Source of the DNA: Suttonella ornithocola
Lineage (GTDB): Bacteria > Pseudomonadota > Gammaproteobacteria > Cardiobacteriales > Cardiobacteriaceae
Length of the DNA stretch: 18,690 nucleotides
Direction of reading: 5' to 3'
Assembly (NCBI RefSeq): GCF_001889065.1
Contig: NZ_LWHB01000119.1
Location: forward strand, 1-18,690
Part shown: piece by piece, positions 1 to 7,004 of the stretch
How the letters are laid out: each line of letters opens with the position of its first letter
Position numbering within the stretch: the first letter of the stretch is position 1
The notes under the pieces: model-generated
Databases searched by the model: none
Told to the model about the DNA's origin: nothing
Seen by the model: the letters and a program-made list of their open reading frames with translations, nothing else
Program-made: the position numbers and the translations under genes

Positions 1-394
1 TGACACTATCAAGCGCTACTTTACCAAGAATAACACCTTGCAAGGTCTTTTTCTTACAGTCGGGAATGATCTCAGTATAGATACGACCTTGTCTTTCAAA
101 GATACCAAAGACGGATTGTTTTAAAGTCCCACGACCACGTTTGAGCTTGTCATGATAATCCCTTTGACGCTTTGCGCCAAAATAGGATTCATTGATCTCA
201 ATTGAGCCATATAAAAGGTTTTTTGGTTTAGTTGATACTGATAAATTTCTTGGCGAAAGATAGCGTACCAGCGGTTAATGGTATTACGGTTTACATTCAG
301 CAGAAGAGCTGTTTTGGTTGTGTCAATAGCAATACAAAAGCATTGCACAATTTTTTTTAAGCTTATATGTACTTAGTTTGCTGTTAGATTTCAT
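1..394 (-). pseudogene. IS1595-family transposase, 5' part, frameshifted, runs off the window
   Basis: Read on the minus strand from an ATG at 394-392, three frames join into one transposase of the IS1595 (ISXO2-like) type. The parts are an N-terminus beginning MKSNSKLSTYKLKK, a helix-turn-helix region (DTTKTALLLNVNRNTINRWY), then IEINESYFGAKR, KRGRGTLKQSVFGIFER and IIPDCKKKTLQGVILGK up to base 1. Two breaks separate them. An A8 run (plus-strand T 351-358) reads through with 7 A, and an A6 run (plus-strand T 219-224) reads through with 7 A. In relatives I recall, the motif is EIDESYFG with the Asp catalytic; here that codon (191-193) gives Asn. The element is therefore probably inactive, though sequencing error or slippage at the A runs cannot be excluded. 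The C-terminal half lies outside the window. The family call rests on remembered motifs. Confidence 0.82.
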
Positions 395-656
395 TTTTCT
401 AGACTAACAGATTATTCCTGCTACTCTAGAGCGAAAGTTAATTCCTAAAACTGTGGAAATAAAGTGAAGTTTTTAGCTATCTAGCCTTAAAAAAAAATAT
501 TTTTTGCTTATTTTTTATACATTAGAAATGTTTTTTTATATCCACTTTTTTACACTGATTAATTTAAAAAATCATTAAATTCTTAGTTTTTATAGAATCT
601 CTATGACTTATAGATAACTATAAACCAAATTGTTTTTCGATAACACTACCTTTTAA
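395..656. other. AT-rich spacer between the IS transposase and the dcw promoter
   Basis: No gene is supported here. The part nearest the transposase (about 395-480) should contain the terminal inverted repeat of the IS1595-type element, but its other end is outside the window, so I cannot place the boundary. A 7-bp inverted repeat (CTGTTAG 381-387, CTAACAG 404-410) straddles the transposase start. From 489 to 571 there are runs of six to nine A or T, including a perfect 14-bp palindrome at 492-505. Two small dyads follow at 592-623. There is no convincing GC-rich hairpin terminator. Confidence 0.6.
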
Positions 657-684
657 TTGAAAAAAAGTGAAAGCGATTTATAAT
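657..684 (+). promoter_or_regulatory. Probable main dcw promoter (PmraZ)
   Basis: TTGAAA at 657-662 is followed after 16 bp by a perfect TATAAT at 679-684. This fits a sigma70-type promoter, with transcription expected to begin near 690-692 and a leader of about 32 nt before mraZ. In E. coli the main dcw promoter also lies just upstream of mraZ, with MraZ boxes immediately after the -10. AT-rich DNA upstream could act as an UP element. Seen: the hexamers and spacing. Inferred: activity. Confidence 0.75.
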
Positions 685-685
685 G

Positions 686-710
686 TGGGAAAAAGTGCAA
701 TGGATTGGAA
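686..710 (+). promoter_or_regulatory. Degenerate MraZ operator: three TGNNA repeats at 10-bp period
   Basis: TGGGA (686-690), TGCAA (696-700) and TGGAA (706-710) are spaced exactly 10 bp apart, start to start. They lie between the -10 box and the mraZ start. MraZ is known to bind TGGGN direct repeats separated by 5 nt in this position and to repress its own cluster. Only the first copy matches TGGGN fully, so the site would be weak or the protein's preference shifted. The third copy also falls where a ribosome binding site for mraZ would be expected. Confidence 0.5.
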
Positions 711-722
711 TTTTTCCCCATT

Positions 723-1178
723 ATGTTTCGTGGAATTTATGAAATATCGCTAGATGCAAAAGGGCGCCTTTCGGTACCTTCAAAGCTGCGAACCATTTTG
801 GAAGAAGAGTCCGATGGACAAGTAGTTTTAACAGCTGATTTGGATAAAAATTTATTGATTTATTTGTTATCTGATTGGCAGAAGGCATCAGCGAAACTAG
901 AAAAATTATCTAGCATTGAAACACGCGCTAGGAATATTAAGCGTTTGTATCTTGGTCATGCTTGTGATTGCGAGCTAGATACAACAGGAAGAATTTTAAT
1001 TCCGCCGATGCTGCGTAAGTTTGCAGGATTAGATAAGAAAGTTGTGTTAACAGGAATGGGAAATAAATTGGAGCTCTGGGATCAACAACGTTGGGATAGT
1101 CAAAATACTTTAGCAATGGAAATGTTATCTGCTGAAGATTTTGATTTTGGTCAATCGTTGGAGGAGTTATCTATATGA
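723..1178 (+). CDS. mraZ: Transcriptional regulator MraZ
   Basis: MraZ is a DNA-binding protein that forms a ring oligomer on direct repeats upstream of its own gene and represses the dcw cluster. The 151-residue product matches the usual length (152 in E. coli). It has two AbrB-like half domains, each with its signature: DAKGRLSVPSKLR near the N-terminus and DTTGRILIPPMLRKFAGL in the second half, with YLGHACDCELD between them. The open frame extends upstream to a TTG at 705, but I chose the ATG at 723 because the protein then begins MFRGIYEISLD, like known MraZ. No strong Shine-Dalgarno precedes it; TGGA at 706-709 is the best candidate. First gene of the operon, overlapping rsmH by 4 bp. 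Confidence 0.95.
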   Translation: MFRGIYEISLDAKGRLSVPSKLRTILEEESDGQVVLTADLDKNLLIYLLSDWQKASAKLEKLSSIETRARNIKRLYLGHACDCELDTTGRILIPPMLRKFAGLDKKVVLTGMGNKLELWDQQRWDSQNTLAMEMLSAEDFDFGQSLEELSI

Positions 1179-2098
1179 CCATGCAGTCTCATATTTCTGT
1201 TTTGCTAGAAGAGTCTATAGAGGTGCTTTCTATTAAGCCTCAAGGGTGGTATTTAGATGCAACTTTTGGTAGAGGTGGACATAGCCAAGCAATTTTGAGG
1301 AATTTAGGTGAAGAAGGGCGACTTTACGCACTTGATAGAGATCCTCAGGCGGCTGAAGCAGCGCAAAAGATTGATGATAAAAGGTTTTATTTTGCAAAAC
1401 GACCTTTTGGGGAAATGGAGAATGCTTTTTCGAGTATAGCAGAAGGGAGTTTAGATGGTATTCTTTTTGATTTAGGGGTTTCTTCTCCGCAGTTAGACCA
1501 AGCAGAAAGAGGTTTTTCTTTTTCTAAAGAAGGGCCGTTAGATATGCGTATGGATCCAACAATTGGTATGAGTGCACGAGATTGGCTTTTGCAAACCGAT
1601 GAACAAACGTTAGCAAAAGTTATTAGAGATTTAGGTGGAGAACCTCATACCGTGGCTCAGCGTATTGCATATGCCATTATGAATGTTCGTGAACGATTAA
1701 CAACAACAACAGATTTAGCAGATATTGTGGCACAAGCGATGCCAAAAAAGTTTTATAAACCGGGTTATCATCCAGCGACTCAGACTTTTCAAGCGATTCG
1801 AATGGTAGTCAATGATGAAATAGGTGAAATTCAGCATGGTTTAGAAGCGGCGGTGAAGCTATTAAAGGTTGGTGGGGTTTTAGCAGTGATTACCTTTCAT
1901 GGATTAGAAGATGCTTTAGTTAAGCGTTTTATTCGTTCTAAGGAAGGGAAGGAATTACCGGCAGAAATTCCATTATCAGAGGGGCGGATAAATCAAGAAT
2001 TAAAGTTGATTTCTCCAGTTATTAAGCCATCTGCACAAGCAGTTAGGGAAAATTCAAGGTGCAGGAGTGCACGTTTAAGAAGGGCTATAAAATTATGA
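1175..2098 (+). CDS. rsmH: 16S rRNA (cytosine-1402-N4)-methyltransferase RsmH
   Basis: RsmH (formerly MraW) transfers a methyl group from S-adenosylmethionine to N4 of C1402 in the decoding centre of 16S rRNA, in the cytoplasm. The protein has 307 residues (E. coli 313). It shows the SAM-binding start of a class I methyltransferase (DATFGRGGHS, with GRGGHS at residues 32-37), LYALDRDP, the family motif FDLGVSSPQLDQAERGFSF followed by DMRMD, and HPATQTFQAIRMVVNDE. The start ATG overlaps the mraZ stop in an ATGA arrangement and has a strong GGAGGAG (1160-1166) eight bases upstream. A second in-frame ATG at 1181 is possible but badly spaced. Confidence 0.97.
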   Translation: MTMQSHISVLLEESIEVLSIKPQGWYLDATFGRGGHSQAILRNLGEEGRLYALDRDPQAAEAAQKIDDKRFYFAKRPFGEMENAFSSIAEGSLDGILFDLGVSSPQLDQAERGFSFSKEGPLDMRMDPTIGMSARDWLLQTDEQTLAKVIRDLGGEPHTVAQRIAYAIMNVRERLTTTTDLADIVAQAMPKKFYKPGYHPATQTFQAIRMVVNDEIGEIQHGLEAAVKLLKVGGVLAVITFHGLEDALVKRFIRSKEGKELPAEIPLSEGRINQELKLISPVIKPSAQAVRENSRCRSARLRRAIKL

Positions 2099-2361
2099 AG
2101 TGGTTTGCTTTATTATTGGTGGTGTTATCAGCATTTGCTATAGTTAATGGGGTAAAAACAGCAGCTTATGCGCAAGATCATGCAAATTTGGTTTCTGAAG
2201 TTCAATCATTAAAGCTAGACAGAGATAAATTAAATTCGGATTGGACGCAATTATTGTTAGAACAAAAAACACTTGTTAATGATCATGCAATAGAAAAGGC
2301 AATCGCTGATGGATTAAATCTGCATATGCCATTGGCTAAGCAAGTTGTTTATTTGGATTGA
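2095..2361 (+). CDS. ftsL: Cell division protein FtsL, short form
   Basis: FtsL is a small bitopic inner-membrane protein which, with FtsB and FtsQ, activates the septal synthase FtsW-FtsI. From the ATG at 2095 the product is 88 residues: only MK before a membrane segment (about residues 3-20), then a periplasmic coiled-coil-like helix (residues about 28-62) and the FtsL-like end LNLHMPLAKQVVYLD. The start overlaps the rsmH stop as ATGA, with AAGAAGGG (2077-2084) about ten bases upstream. A GTG at 2059, with AGGGA nine bases upstream, would add twelve residues including three Lys. The identification relies on position and architecture because FtsL sequences are poorly conserved. E. coli FtsL is 121 residues with a longer cytoplasmic tail. 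Confidence 0.88.
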   Translation: MKWFALLLVVLSAFAIVNGVKTAAYAQDHANLVSEVQSLKLDRDKLNSDWTQLLLEQKTLVNDHAIEKAIADGLNLHMPLAKQVVYLD

Positions 2362-2363
2362 TT

Positions 2364-4235
2364 ATGCCTCGTTCGGCAGCACCTTATGGGGAAAATAAAC
2401 GGCTAACCTTTGTAATAGCAATATTGATAATTTGCTTTTTAGCATTAGTTGCTAGATTGGTTTATTTACAAGTTATTGTGCGTAATGATATGGTTTCGCG
2501 CGCAGATGGGCGTGCAGTACGTGCGGTTTATGAAAGTGCACTGCGCGGTATCATTATGGATAGAGAAGGAGAACCTTTGGCGGTAAGTTCTCCTGTTAGT
2601 TCTGTTGTCGCAAATCCTAAAGTTCTTCTGCAAACACTTCAAGGGGATTTTGACCGAGAAAAGGATGCTTGTGAACAGAATATAAATTTTAGTCAAGATT
2701 GCCATTGGATACTTGATAAGGCGATTGATGAAAAAGTTAGTTTTCTAAGATATCAGAAATTAAGGCTCTTGGATTTGTCAACAATTTTAAATATTCCGAT
2801 TATAGAGTTAATTAACCGATTGGATGAGCGTTCTCAGCGGGGGTTTTATTATCTGAAAAGACAGCTATCGCCCGCTGATATGCAAGCTGTTGAAGCACTG
2901 AAGCTTCCAGGAATTACACGTGAAGATGGTTTTCAAAGGTTTTATCCTGACGGAGAACTCACAGGGCAAGTTCTTGGTTTTACAGGGATTGATGAGCATG
3001 GTCAGGAAGGTATTGAAAGGCAATATGATGACTGGCTGTCTGGGCAGAAAGGCAAAATGCTTGTTAGGACAAATGCTGGTAAGCGAGCGATTAGTATTAT
3101 TGGGGAAGAAGTTGCTACTGCTCAAGGACAAAATTTGCAGTTATCTATTGATAAGCGTATTCAATATCTCATGCGACGAGAATTATTAGAAACGATGCAT
3201 GAGTTTCGTGCAAAGTCAGTATCTGCTGTTATGGTAGATGTTAAATCTGGCGAGATTTTAGGCATGGTTTCTTTACCAGATGGAAATCCTAATAATCCTG
3301 TTGAGCGTGTTCCTGAACTAATGAAAAATCATGTGATTACAGATGTGTTTGAACCGGGTTCAGTGATTAAACCGGTCGCAATGGCAGCTGCTTTGGATGC
3401 AGGAGTCATTACAACTAGAACGATATTTCCTACCAGAGGAATTTATTCAATAGGTAAAAATGTCGTAAGAGATGTGCATAATTATGGTACTTTAGATTCT
3501 GTTGGCGTAATCCGAAAATCCTCTAATATTGGTATGGCTATGATTAGCCAAAAAATGCCCCGCCAAAAATATTATGATTTTATGAAACGTATGGGATTTG
3601 GTGGCTTATCTGGCGTTAATTTTCCCGGAGAGCAAACCGGTATATTGCGCAATCCTAAAAAAATGGGAGATTTCTCTTATGCAACAACATTTTTTGGCTA
3701 TGGAATTTCAGCTTCTGCGTTACAAGTTGCACATGCATATGCTACGATTGCTAATCATGGCGTAAAACAACCTCTTACGTTAATTAAGCGAACAGTAGAA
3801 ATTCCGGGTGAGCAGGTATTGTCACCAGAAGTTGCAAATGCTGTTTTAAAAATGATGGAAACAGTTGTGCAAGATGGTGGTACAGGAAAACGAGCCAATA
3901 CGCAAAGTTATACGGTTGCTGGGAAAACAGGAACTTCCCATAAGGTAATCAATGGCGGTTATTCAAAAAATCGTTACAGAGGTTTATTTGCTGGCGTTGC
4001 TCCTGCAACTAATCCGAGAGTTTCTTTGGTGGTGGTTGTAGATGATCCAACAAGTGGCGCGTACTATGGTGGTTTAACGGCTGCGCCCGCCTTTTCTAGA
4101 ATTATAGAAGCATCATTAAAAATTCTTGGTGTTCTTCCAGATAAAATTGATAAAAATGGAAAAGTTAATTTAGATATCGACAGAAGTATTTTTGAAGAAA
4201 GTGATTATGCGGGAGTTAGTGATGTTAAGCCTTAA
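2364..4235 (+). CDS. ftsI: Septal peptidoglycan transpeptidase FtsI (PBP3)
   Basis: FtsI crosslinks septal peptidoglycan as partner of the glycosyltransferase FtsW; it is anchored in the inner membrane with its catalytic domain in the periplasm and is a beta-lactam target. One membrane segment covers about residues 15-35. A class B PBP pedestal follows, then the transpeptidase domain with all three motifs: S333-V-I-K (in DVFEPGSVIKP), S386-S-N and K521-T-G-T. The product has 623 residues (E. coli 588). Most of the excess is a stretch of about 35 residues in the pedestal between SSPV (75-78) and LNIP, with Cys103 and Cys113. I chose ATG 2364, two nt after the ftsL stop, over an upstream TTG at 2358; neither has a strong Shine-Dalgarno, so coupling to ftsL translation is likely. 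Overlaps murE by 14 bp. Confidence 0.96.
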   Translation: MPRSAAPYGENKRLTFVIAILIICFLALVARLVYLQVIVRNDMVSRADGRAVRAVYESALRGIIMDREGEPLAVSSPVSSVVANPKVLLQTLQGDFDREKDACEQNINFSQDCHWILDKAIDEKVSFLRYQKLRLLDLSTILNIPIIELINRLDERSQRGFYYLKRQLSPADMQAVEALKLPGITREDGFQRFYPDGELTGQVLGFTGIDEHGQEGIERQYDDWLSGQKGKMLVRTNAGKRAISIIGEEVATAQGQNLQLSIDKRIQYLMRRELLETMHEFRAKSVSAVMVDVKSGEILGMVSLPDGNPNNPVERVPELMKNHVITDVFEPGSVIKPVAMAAALDAGVITTRTIFPTRGIYSIGKNVVRDVHNYGTLDSVGVIRKSSNIGMAMISQKMPRQKYYDFMKRMGFGGLSGVNFPGEQTGILRNPKKMGDFSYATTFFGYGISASALQVAHAYATIANHGVKQPLTLIKRTVEIPGEQVLSPEVANAVLKMMETVVQDGGTGKRANTQSYTVAGKTGTSHKVINGGYSKNRYRGLFAGVAPATNPRVSLVVVVDDPTSGAYYGGLTAAPAFSRIIEASLKILGVLPDKIDKNGKVNLDIDRSIFEESDYAGVSDVKP

Positions 4236-5667
4236 AGATTGGCTAGCAACGATTGGTATGACAGTGAATAGTCAGCAATCGGTTAAAGCAATTGCGGTTG
4301 ATTCCCGTGAATGTGACAAAGATACTTGGTGGCTTGCAGAAAAAGGTATTACACATCACGCTCTAGATTTTTATCAGTCAGATATGGCGTTTGCAGGAAT
4401 CTTGTTTGAGCCTCCTTATGAAAATCCGCCGAAAGGTGCGATTGCTGTTCTAGATTTAAGCTCAAAAATTAGTCAATTAGCAGATGTTTTTTATCATCAT
4501 CCTTCACAAAAATTGCGAATAATTGGTGTGACGGGAACAGACGGCAAATCTTCTTTGGTGCATTTTTTAGCTCAAGGGTTAGATGCTGCAATGTTAGGAA
4601 CGATTGGTTATGGGCGTTTATCTCACTTGCAATCAGCTTCGCATACCACACCAAATGCTTTACATGTTCAATCTTTACTCAGTGATTTTGTAAGTAATGG
4701 TGCAAAAGTTGCAGCAATGGAAGTGTCTTCGCACGCGCTGATGCAGAATCGGGTTGCTGCTGTAACGTTTGATACCGCAGTTTTTACTAATTTAAGCCGA
4801 GACCATTTAGATTATCATCAAACAATGGAAGCTTATTTTCAAGCGAAAGCAAAATTATTTGCTTATCCATTGCGTCATGCAATTATCAATCTTGATGATA
4901 AGTATGGACAACGCCTAGTTGATGAAAAGTATATTCATTCTTCTGCTACTATTTGGGGGCTAACAAGCCAATTAAAAAAGAGACCTTCTAATATTCATCG
5001 GTTTCTTAGCGCAAAAAATATTCAATTATTAAATGATGGCATTGCTTTTACTTTAGAAGCAGATCATGAGTCGGTAAAAGTTCAGACACCTTTATTAGCA
5101 CGTTTTAATATTGATAATTTACTCAATGTTGCGGCTTGTTTATTAAGTGGTGGCTTGAGTTTAATGCAAACAGCAGAGGTTTTGTCAAAGCTAAAGGGTG
5201 TTCCTGGAAGAGTGGAAAAGATTGCTTTGGGTAATAAGAAAAATGCGATTGTAGATTATGCGCATACAGCAGGTGCTATAGAGTCGGTACTCACGGGTAT
5301 TCGTCCTCATGTTGCAGGAAAACTATGGTTAATTTTTGGCTGTGGTGGAGACAGGGATCGTGGAAAACGTCCTCTAATGGCTGCTTCTGCAGAAAAATTT
5401 GCAGATGAAATTGTGCTAACAGATGATAATCCTAGAACAGAGAATCCTAGTGAGATTATTAAAGATATGATAAGTGGGTTAGAACATCCAGAAAACGTCC
5501 ATGTGGTTCAGCCGCGAGATGCCGCTATCTTTTATGTACTTGAGCGAATGAAAGCGGGAGATACCGTTTTAATTGCGGGTAAGGGGCATGAAGATTATCA
5601 AATTATTGGTAATCAAAAAACGCATTTTTCAGATCAGGAAACAGTACATAAATGGCTAAATCAATAA
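4222..5667 (+). CDS. murE: UDP-MurNAc-tripeptide synthetase MurE, meso-DAP type
   Basis: MurE adds meso-diaminopimelate to UDP-MurNAc-L-Ala-D-Glu using ATP, in the cytoplasm. The 481-residue product has the three Mur ligase domains. The ATP loop reads T104-G-T-D-G-K-S-S, followed by HTTPNA, MEVSSHAL, FTNLSRDHLDYH and GRVEKI. The D402-N-P-R motif (residues 401-405 DDNPR) is the known signature for meso-DAP rather than lysine. The open frame reaches upstream to 4192, but I chose ATG 4222 because GGGAG at 4210-4214 sits seven bases upstream and MLSLKDWLA fits the family start. Oddities are Asp for Asn in the P-loop (TGTDGKS against the common TGTNGKT) and AHTAGA (348-352 region) where AHTPDA is usual. 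Confidence 0.95.
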   Translation: MLSLKDWLATIGMTVNSQQSVKAIAVDSRECDKDTWWLAEKGITHHALDFYQSDMAFAGILFEPPYENPPKGAIAVLDLSSKISQLADVFYHHPSQKLRIIGVTGTDGKSSLVHFLAQGLDAAMLGTIGYGRLSHLQSASHTTPNALHVQSLLSDFVSNGAKVAAMEVSSHALMQNRVAAVTFDTAVFTNLSRDHLDYHQTMEAYFQAKAKLFAYPLRHAIINLDDKYGQRLVDEKYIHSSATIWGLTSQLKKRPSNIHRFLSAKNIQLLNDGIAFTLEADHESVKVQTPLLARFNIDNLLNVAACLLSGGLSLMQTAEVLSKLKGVPGRVEKIALGNKKNAIVDYAHTAGAIESVLTGIRPHVAGKLWLIFGCGGDRDRGKRPLMAASAEKFADEIVLTDDNPRTENPSEIIKDMISGLEHPENVHVVQPRDAAIFYVLERMKAGDTVLIAGKGHEDYQIIGNQKTHFSDQETVHKWLNQ

Positions 5668-7001
5668 GACCTTGGCAAGCAAAAGAAATTGTAGAAATTG
5701 TTAAGGCTAAAGACTATTTTGGTGAACAAAATTGGGAAGCTTTAGAAGTTTCCACTGATACGCGCAATATTTCTAAAGGTGCATTGTTTATTGCGCTAAG
5801 GGGAGAAAATTTTAAAGGGGAAGATTTTTTAGCTCAAGCAAAAGAAAAAGCTGCTGTTGCGGCGATTGTTCAGGAAATCAATAGAGAAATTAGTTTACCT
5901 CAGATTGCTGTCGCATCTAGTTTACAAGCTTTAGCTGATTTAGCTATTGAAAGACGCCAACGCAGTCAAGCAATCGTTGTTGGTTTAACAGGTTCTAATG
6001 GTAAAACTAGCACAAAAGAAATGTTGGCAAGAATTTTTTCTCAGGCAGGTGAAACGCTTTTTACTGCTGGAAATTTAAATAACGATATTGGTGTACCGTT
6101 AACGTTATTGAGATTAAGAGATGAGCATCAGTTTGTCATTATTGAAATGGGTGCAAATCATCCCAGCGAAATTGCTTATCTTGCAAAAATCGCTCAACCT
6201 AATATTGCATTAGTGACCAATGTATCTGCCGCACATTTAGAAGGGTTTGGGTCTTTAGAAGGCGTAGCCCAAACGAAATCGGAATTATATAAGAATAGTC
6301 ATGAAAAAATCGTCATTAATGTAGATTTGCCTTGGGCAAATGATTGGTTAGCTCAATATGAAAGTCGCCCTAAAAAAACCTTTTCTCTTAGAGGCAATGG
6401 CGATATTGTTCCAAGTTTTATATCTGATGATGGTCGGCATTTTGTTGTGAATATTGAAAATCAAAAAATGACGGTCGATTGGAATCTCTATGGTCGACAT
6501 AATGTAGAGAACGCTTTAGCTGCTTGTGCGACAGCAATATTAGCAGGACTTTCAATAGAGCACATTTCAGCAGGTTTGAATGGCTTATCGTTGAAACAAT
6601 CTCGTCTATCTGTATTTTCAGTTAATCAACATCGCATTTATGATGATACTTATAATGCGAATCCTGCTTCTTTTAAAGCAGGAATTGATGTATTGGCTAG
6701 TAGTACTGGTGGGGAAACGTTGGTCATCGCTGGTGCAATGGCTGAATTAGGAGAAAATAGCGCACAGCTGCATCAAGAAGTCACACAATACGCTAAGAAA
6801 CAAGGTGTTACGCGTTTTTGGTCTTTAAATGCGAAAGACTATAATGCTGAAAATTTTACTTCTTTAGAGGCATTAGCTGAAGCATTGAAAAATTTATTAG
6901 CTTTAGAGTCTATGCAAATTATATTGGTAAAAGGTTCACGAAGTGCAGCGATGGAACGCGTATTTATCGCCGCAGATTTAGAAAAATATAGAAAAGGATA
7001 A
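5652..7001 (+). CDS. murF: UDP-MurNAc-tripeptide:D-Ala-D-Ala ligase MurF
   Basis: MurF completes the soluble peptidoglycan precursor by adding D-Ala-D-Ala to UDP-MurNAc-tripeptide with ATP. The 449-residue length is typical (E. coli 452). Visible motifs are STDTRNISKGALFIALRGE in the N-terminal UDP-binding domain, the P-loop T113-G-S-N-G-K-T-S-T-K, NLNNDIGVPLTLL, IIEMGANHPSEIAYL, TNVSAAHLEGFGS and DDTYNANPASFKAG. The ATG at 5652 lies inside the last 16 bp of murE, with an AGGAAA about ten bases upstream, so translation is probably coupled. Ddl, further down the operon, supplies the dipeptide substrate. Confidence 0.97.
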   Translation: MAKSIRPWQAKEIVEIVKAKDYFGEQNWEALEVSTDTRNISKGALFIALRGENFKGEDFLAQAKEKAAVAAIVQEINREISLPQIAVASSLQALADLAIERRQRSQAIVVGLTGSNGKTSTKEMLARIFSQAGETLFTAGNLNNDIGVPLTLLRLRDEHQFVIIEMGANHPSEIAYLAKIAQPNIALVTNVSAAHLEGFGSLEGVAQTKSELYKNSHEKIVINVDLPWANDWLAQYESRPKKTFSLRGNGDIVPSFISDDGRHFVVNIENQKMTVDWNLYGRHNVENALAACATAILAGLSIEHISAGLNGLSLKQSRLSVFSVNQHRIYDDTYNANPASFKAGIDVLASSTGGETLVIAGAMAELGENSAQLHQEVTQYAKKQGVTRFWSLNAKDYNAENFTSLEALAEALKNLLALESMQIILVKGSRSAAMERVFIAADLEKYRKG

Positions 7002-7004
7002 AGC

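Noticed and set aside
381..410. 7-bp inverted repeat around the transposase start as a terminator or IS end
   Set aside because: AT-rich stem with a 16-nt loop and no following T run; an IS end cannot be set without the other copy.
705..722. Upstream TTG start for mraZ
   Set aside because: It would add MEFFPI before the conserved MFRG start and has no ribosome site; ATG 723 fits the family.
2466..3131. Minus-strand open frames inside ftsI
   Set aside because: They lie wholly within a well-conserved gene on the other strand, have no ribosome sites and resemble no known protein.
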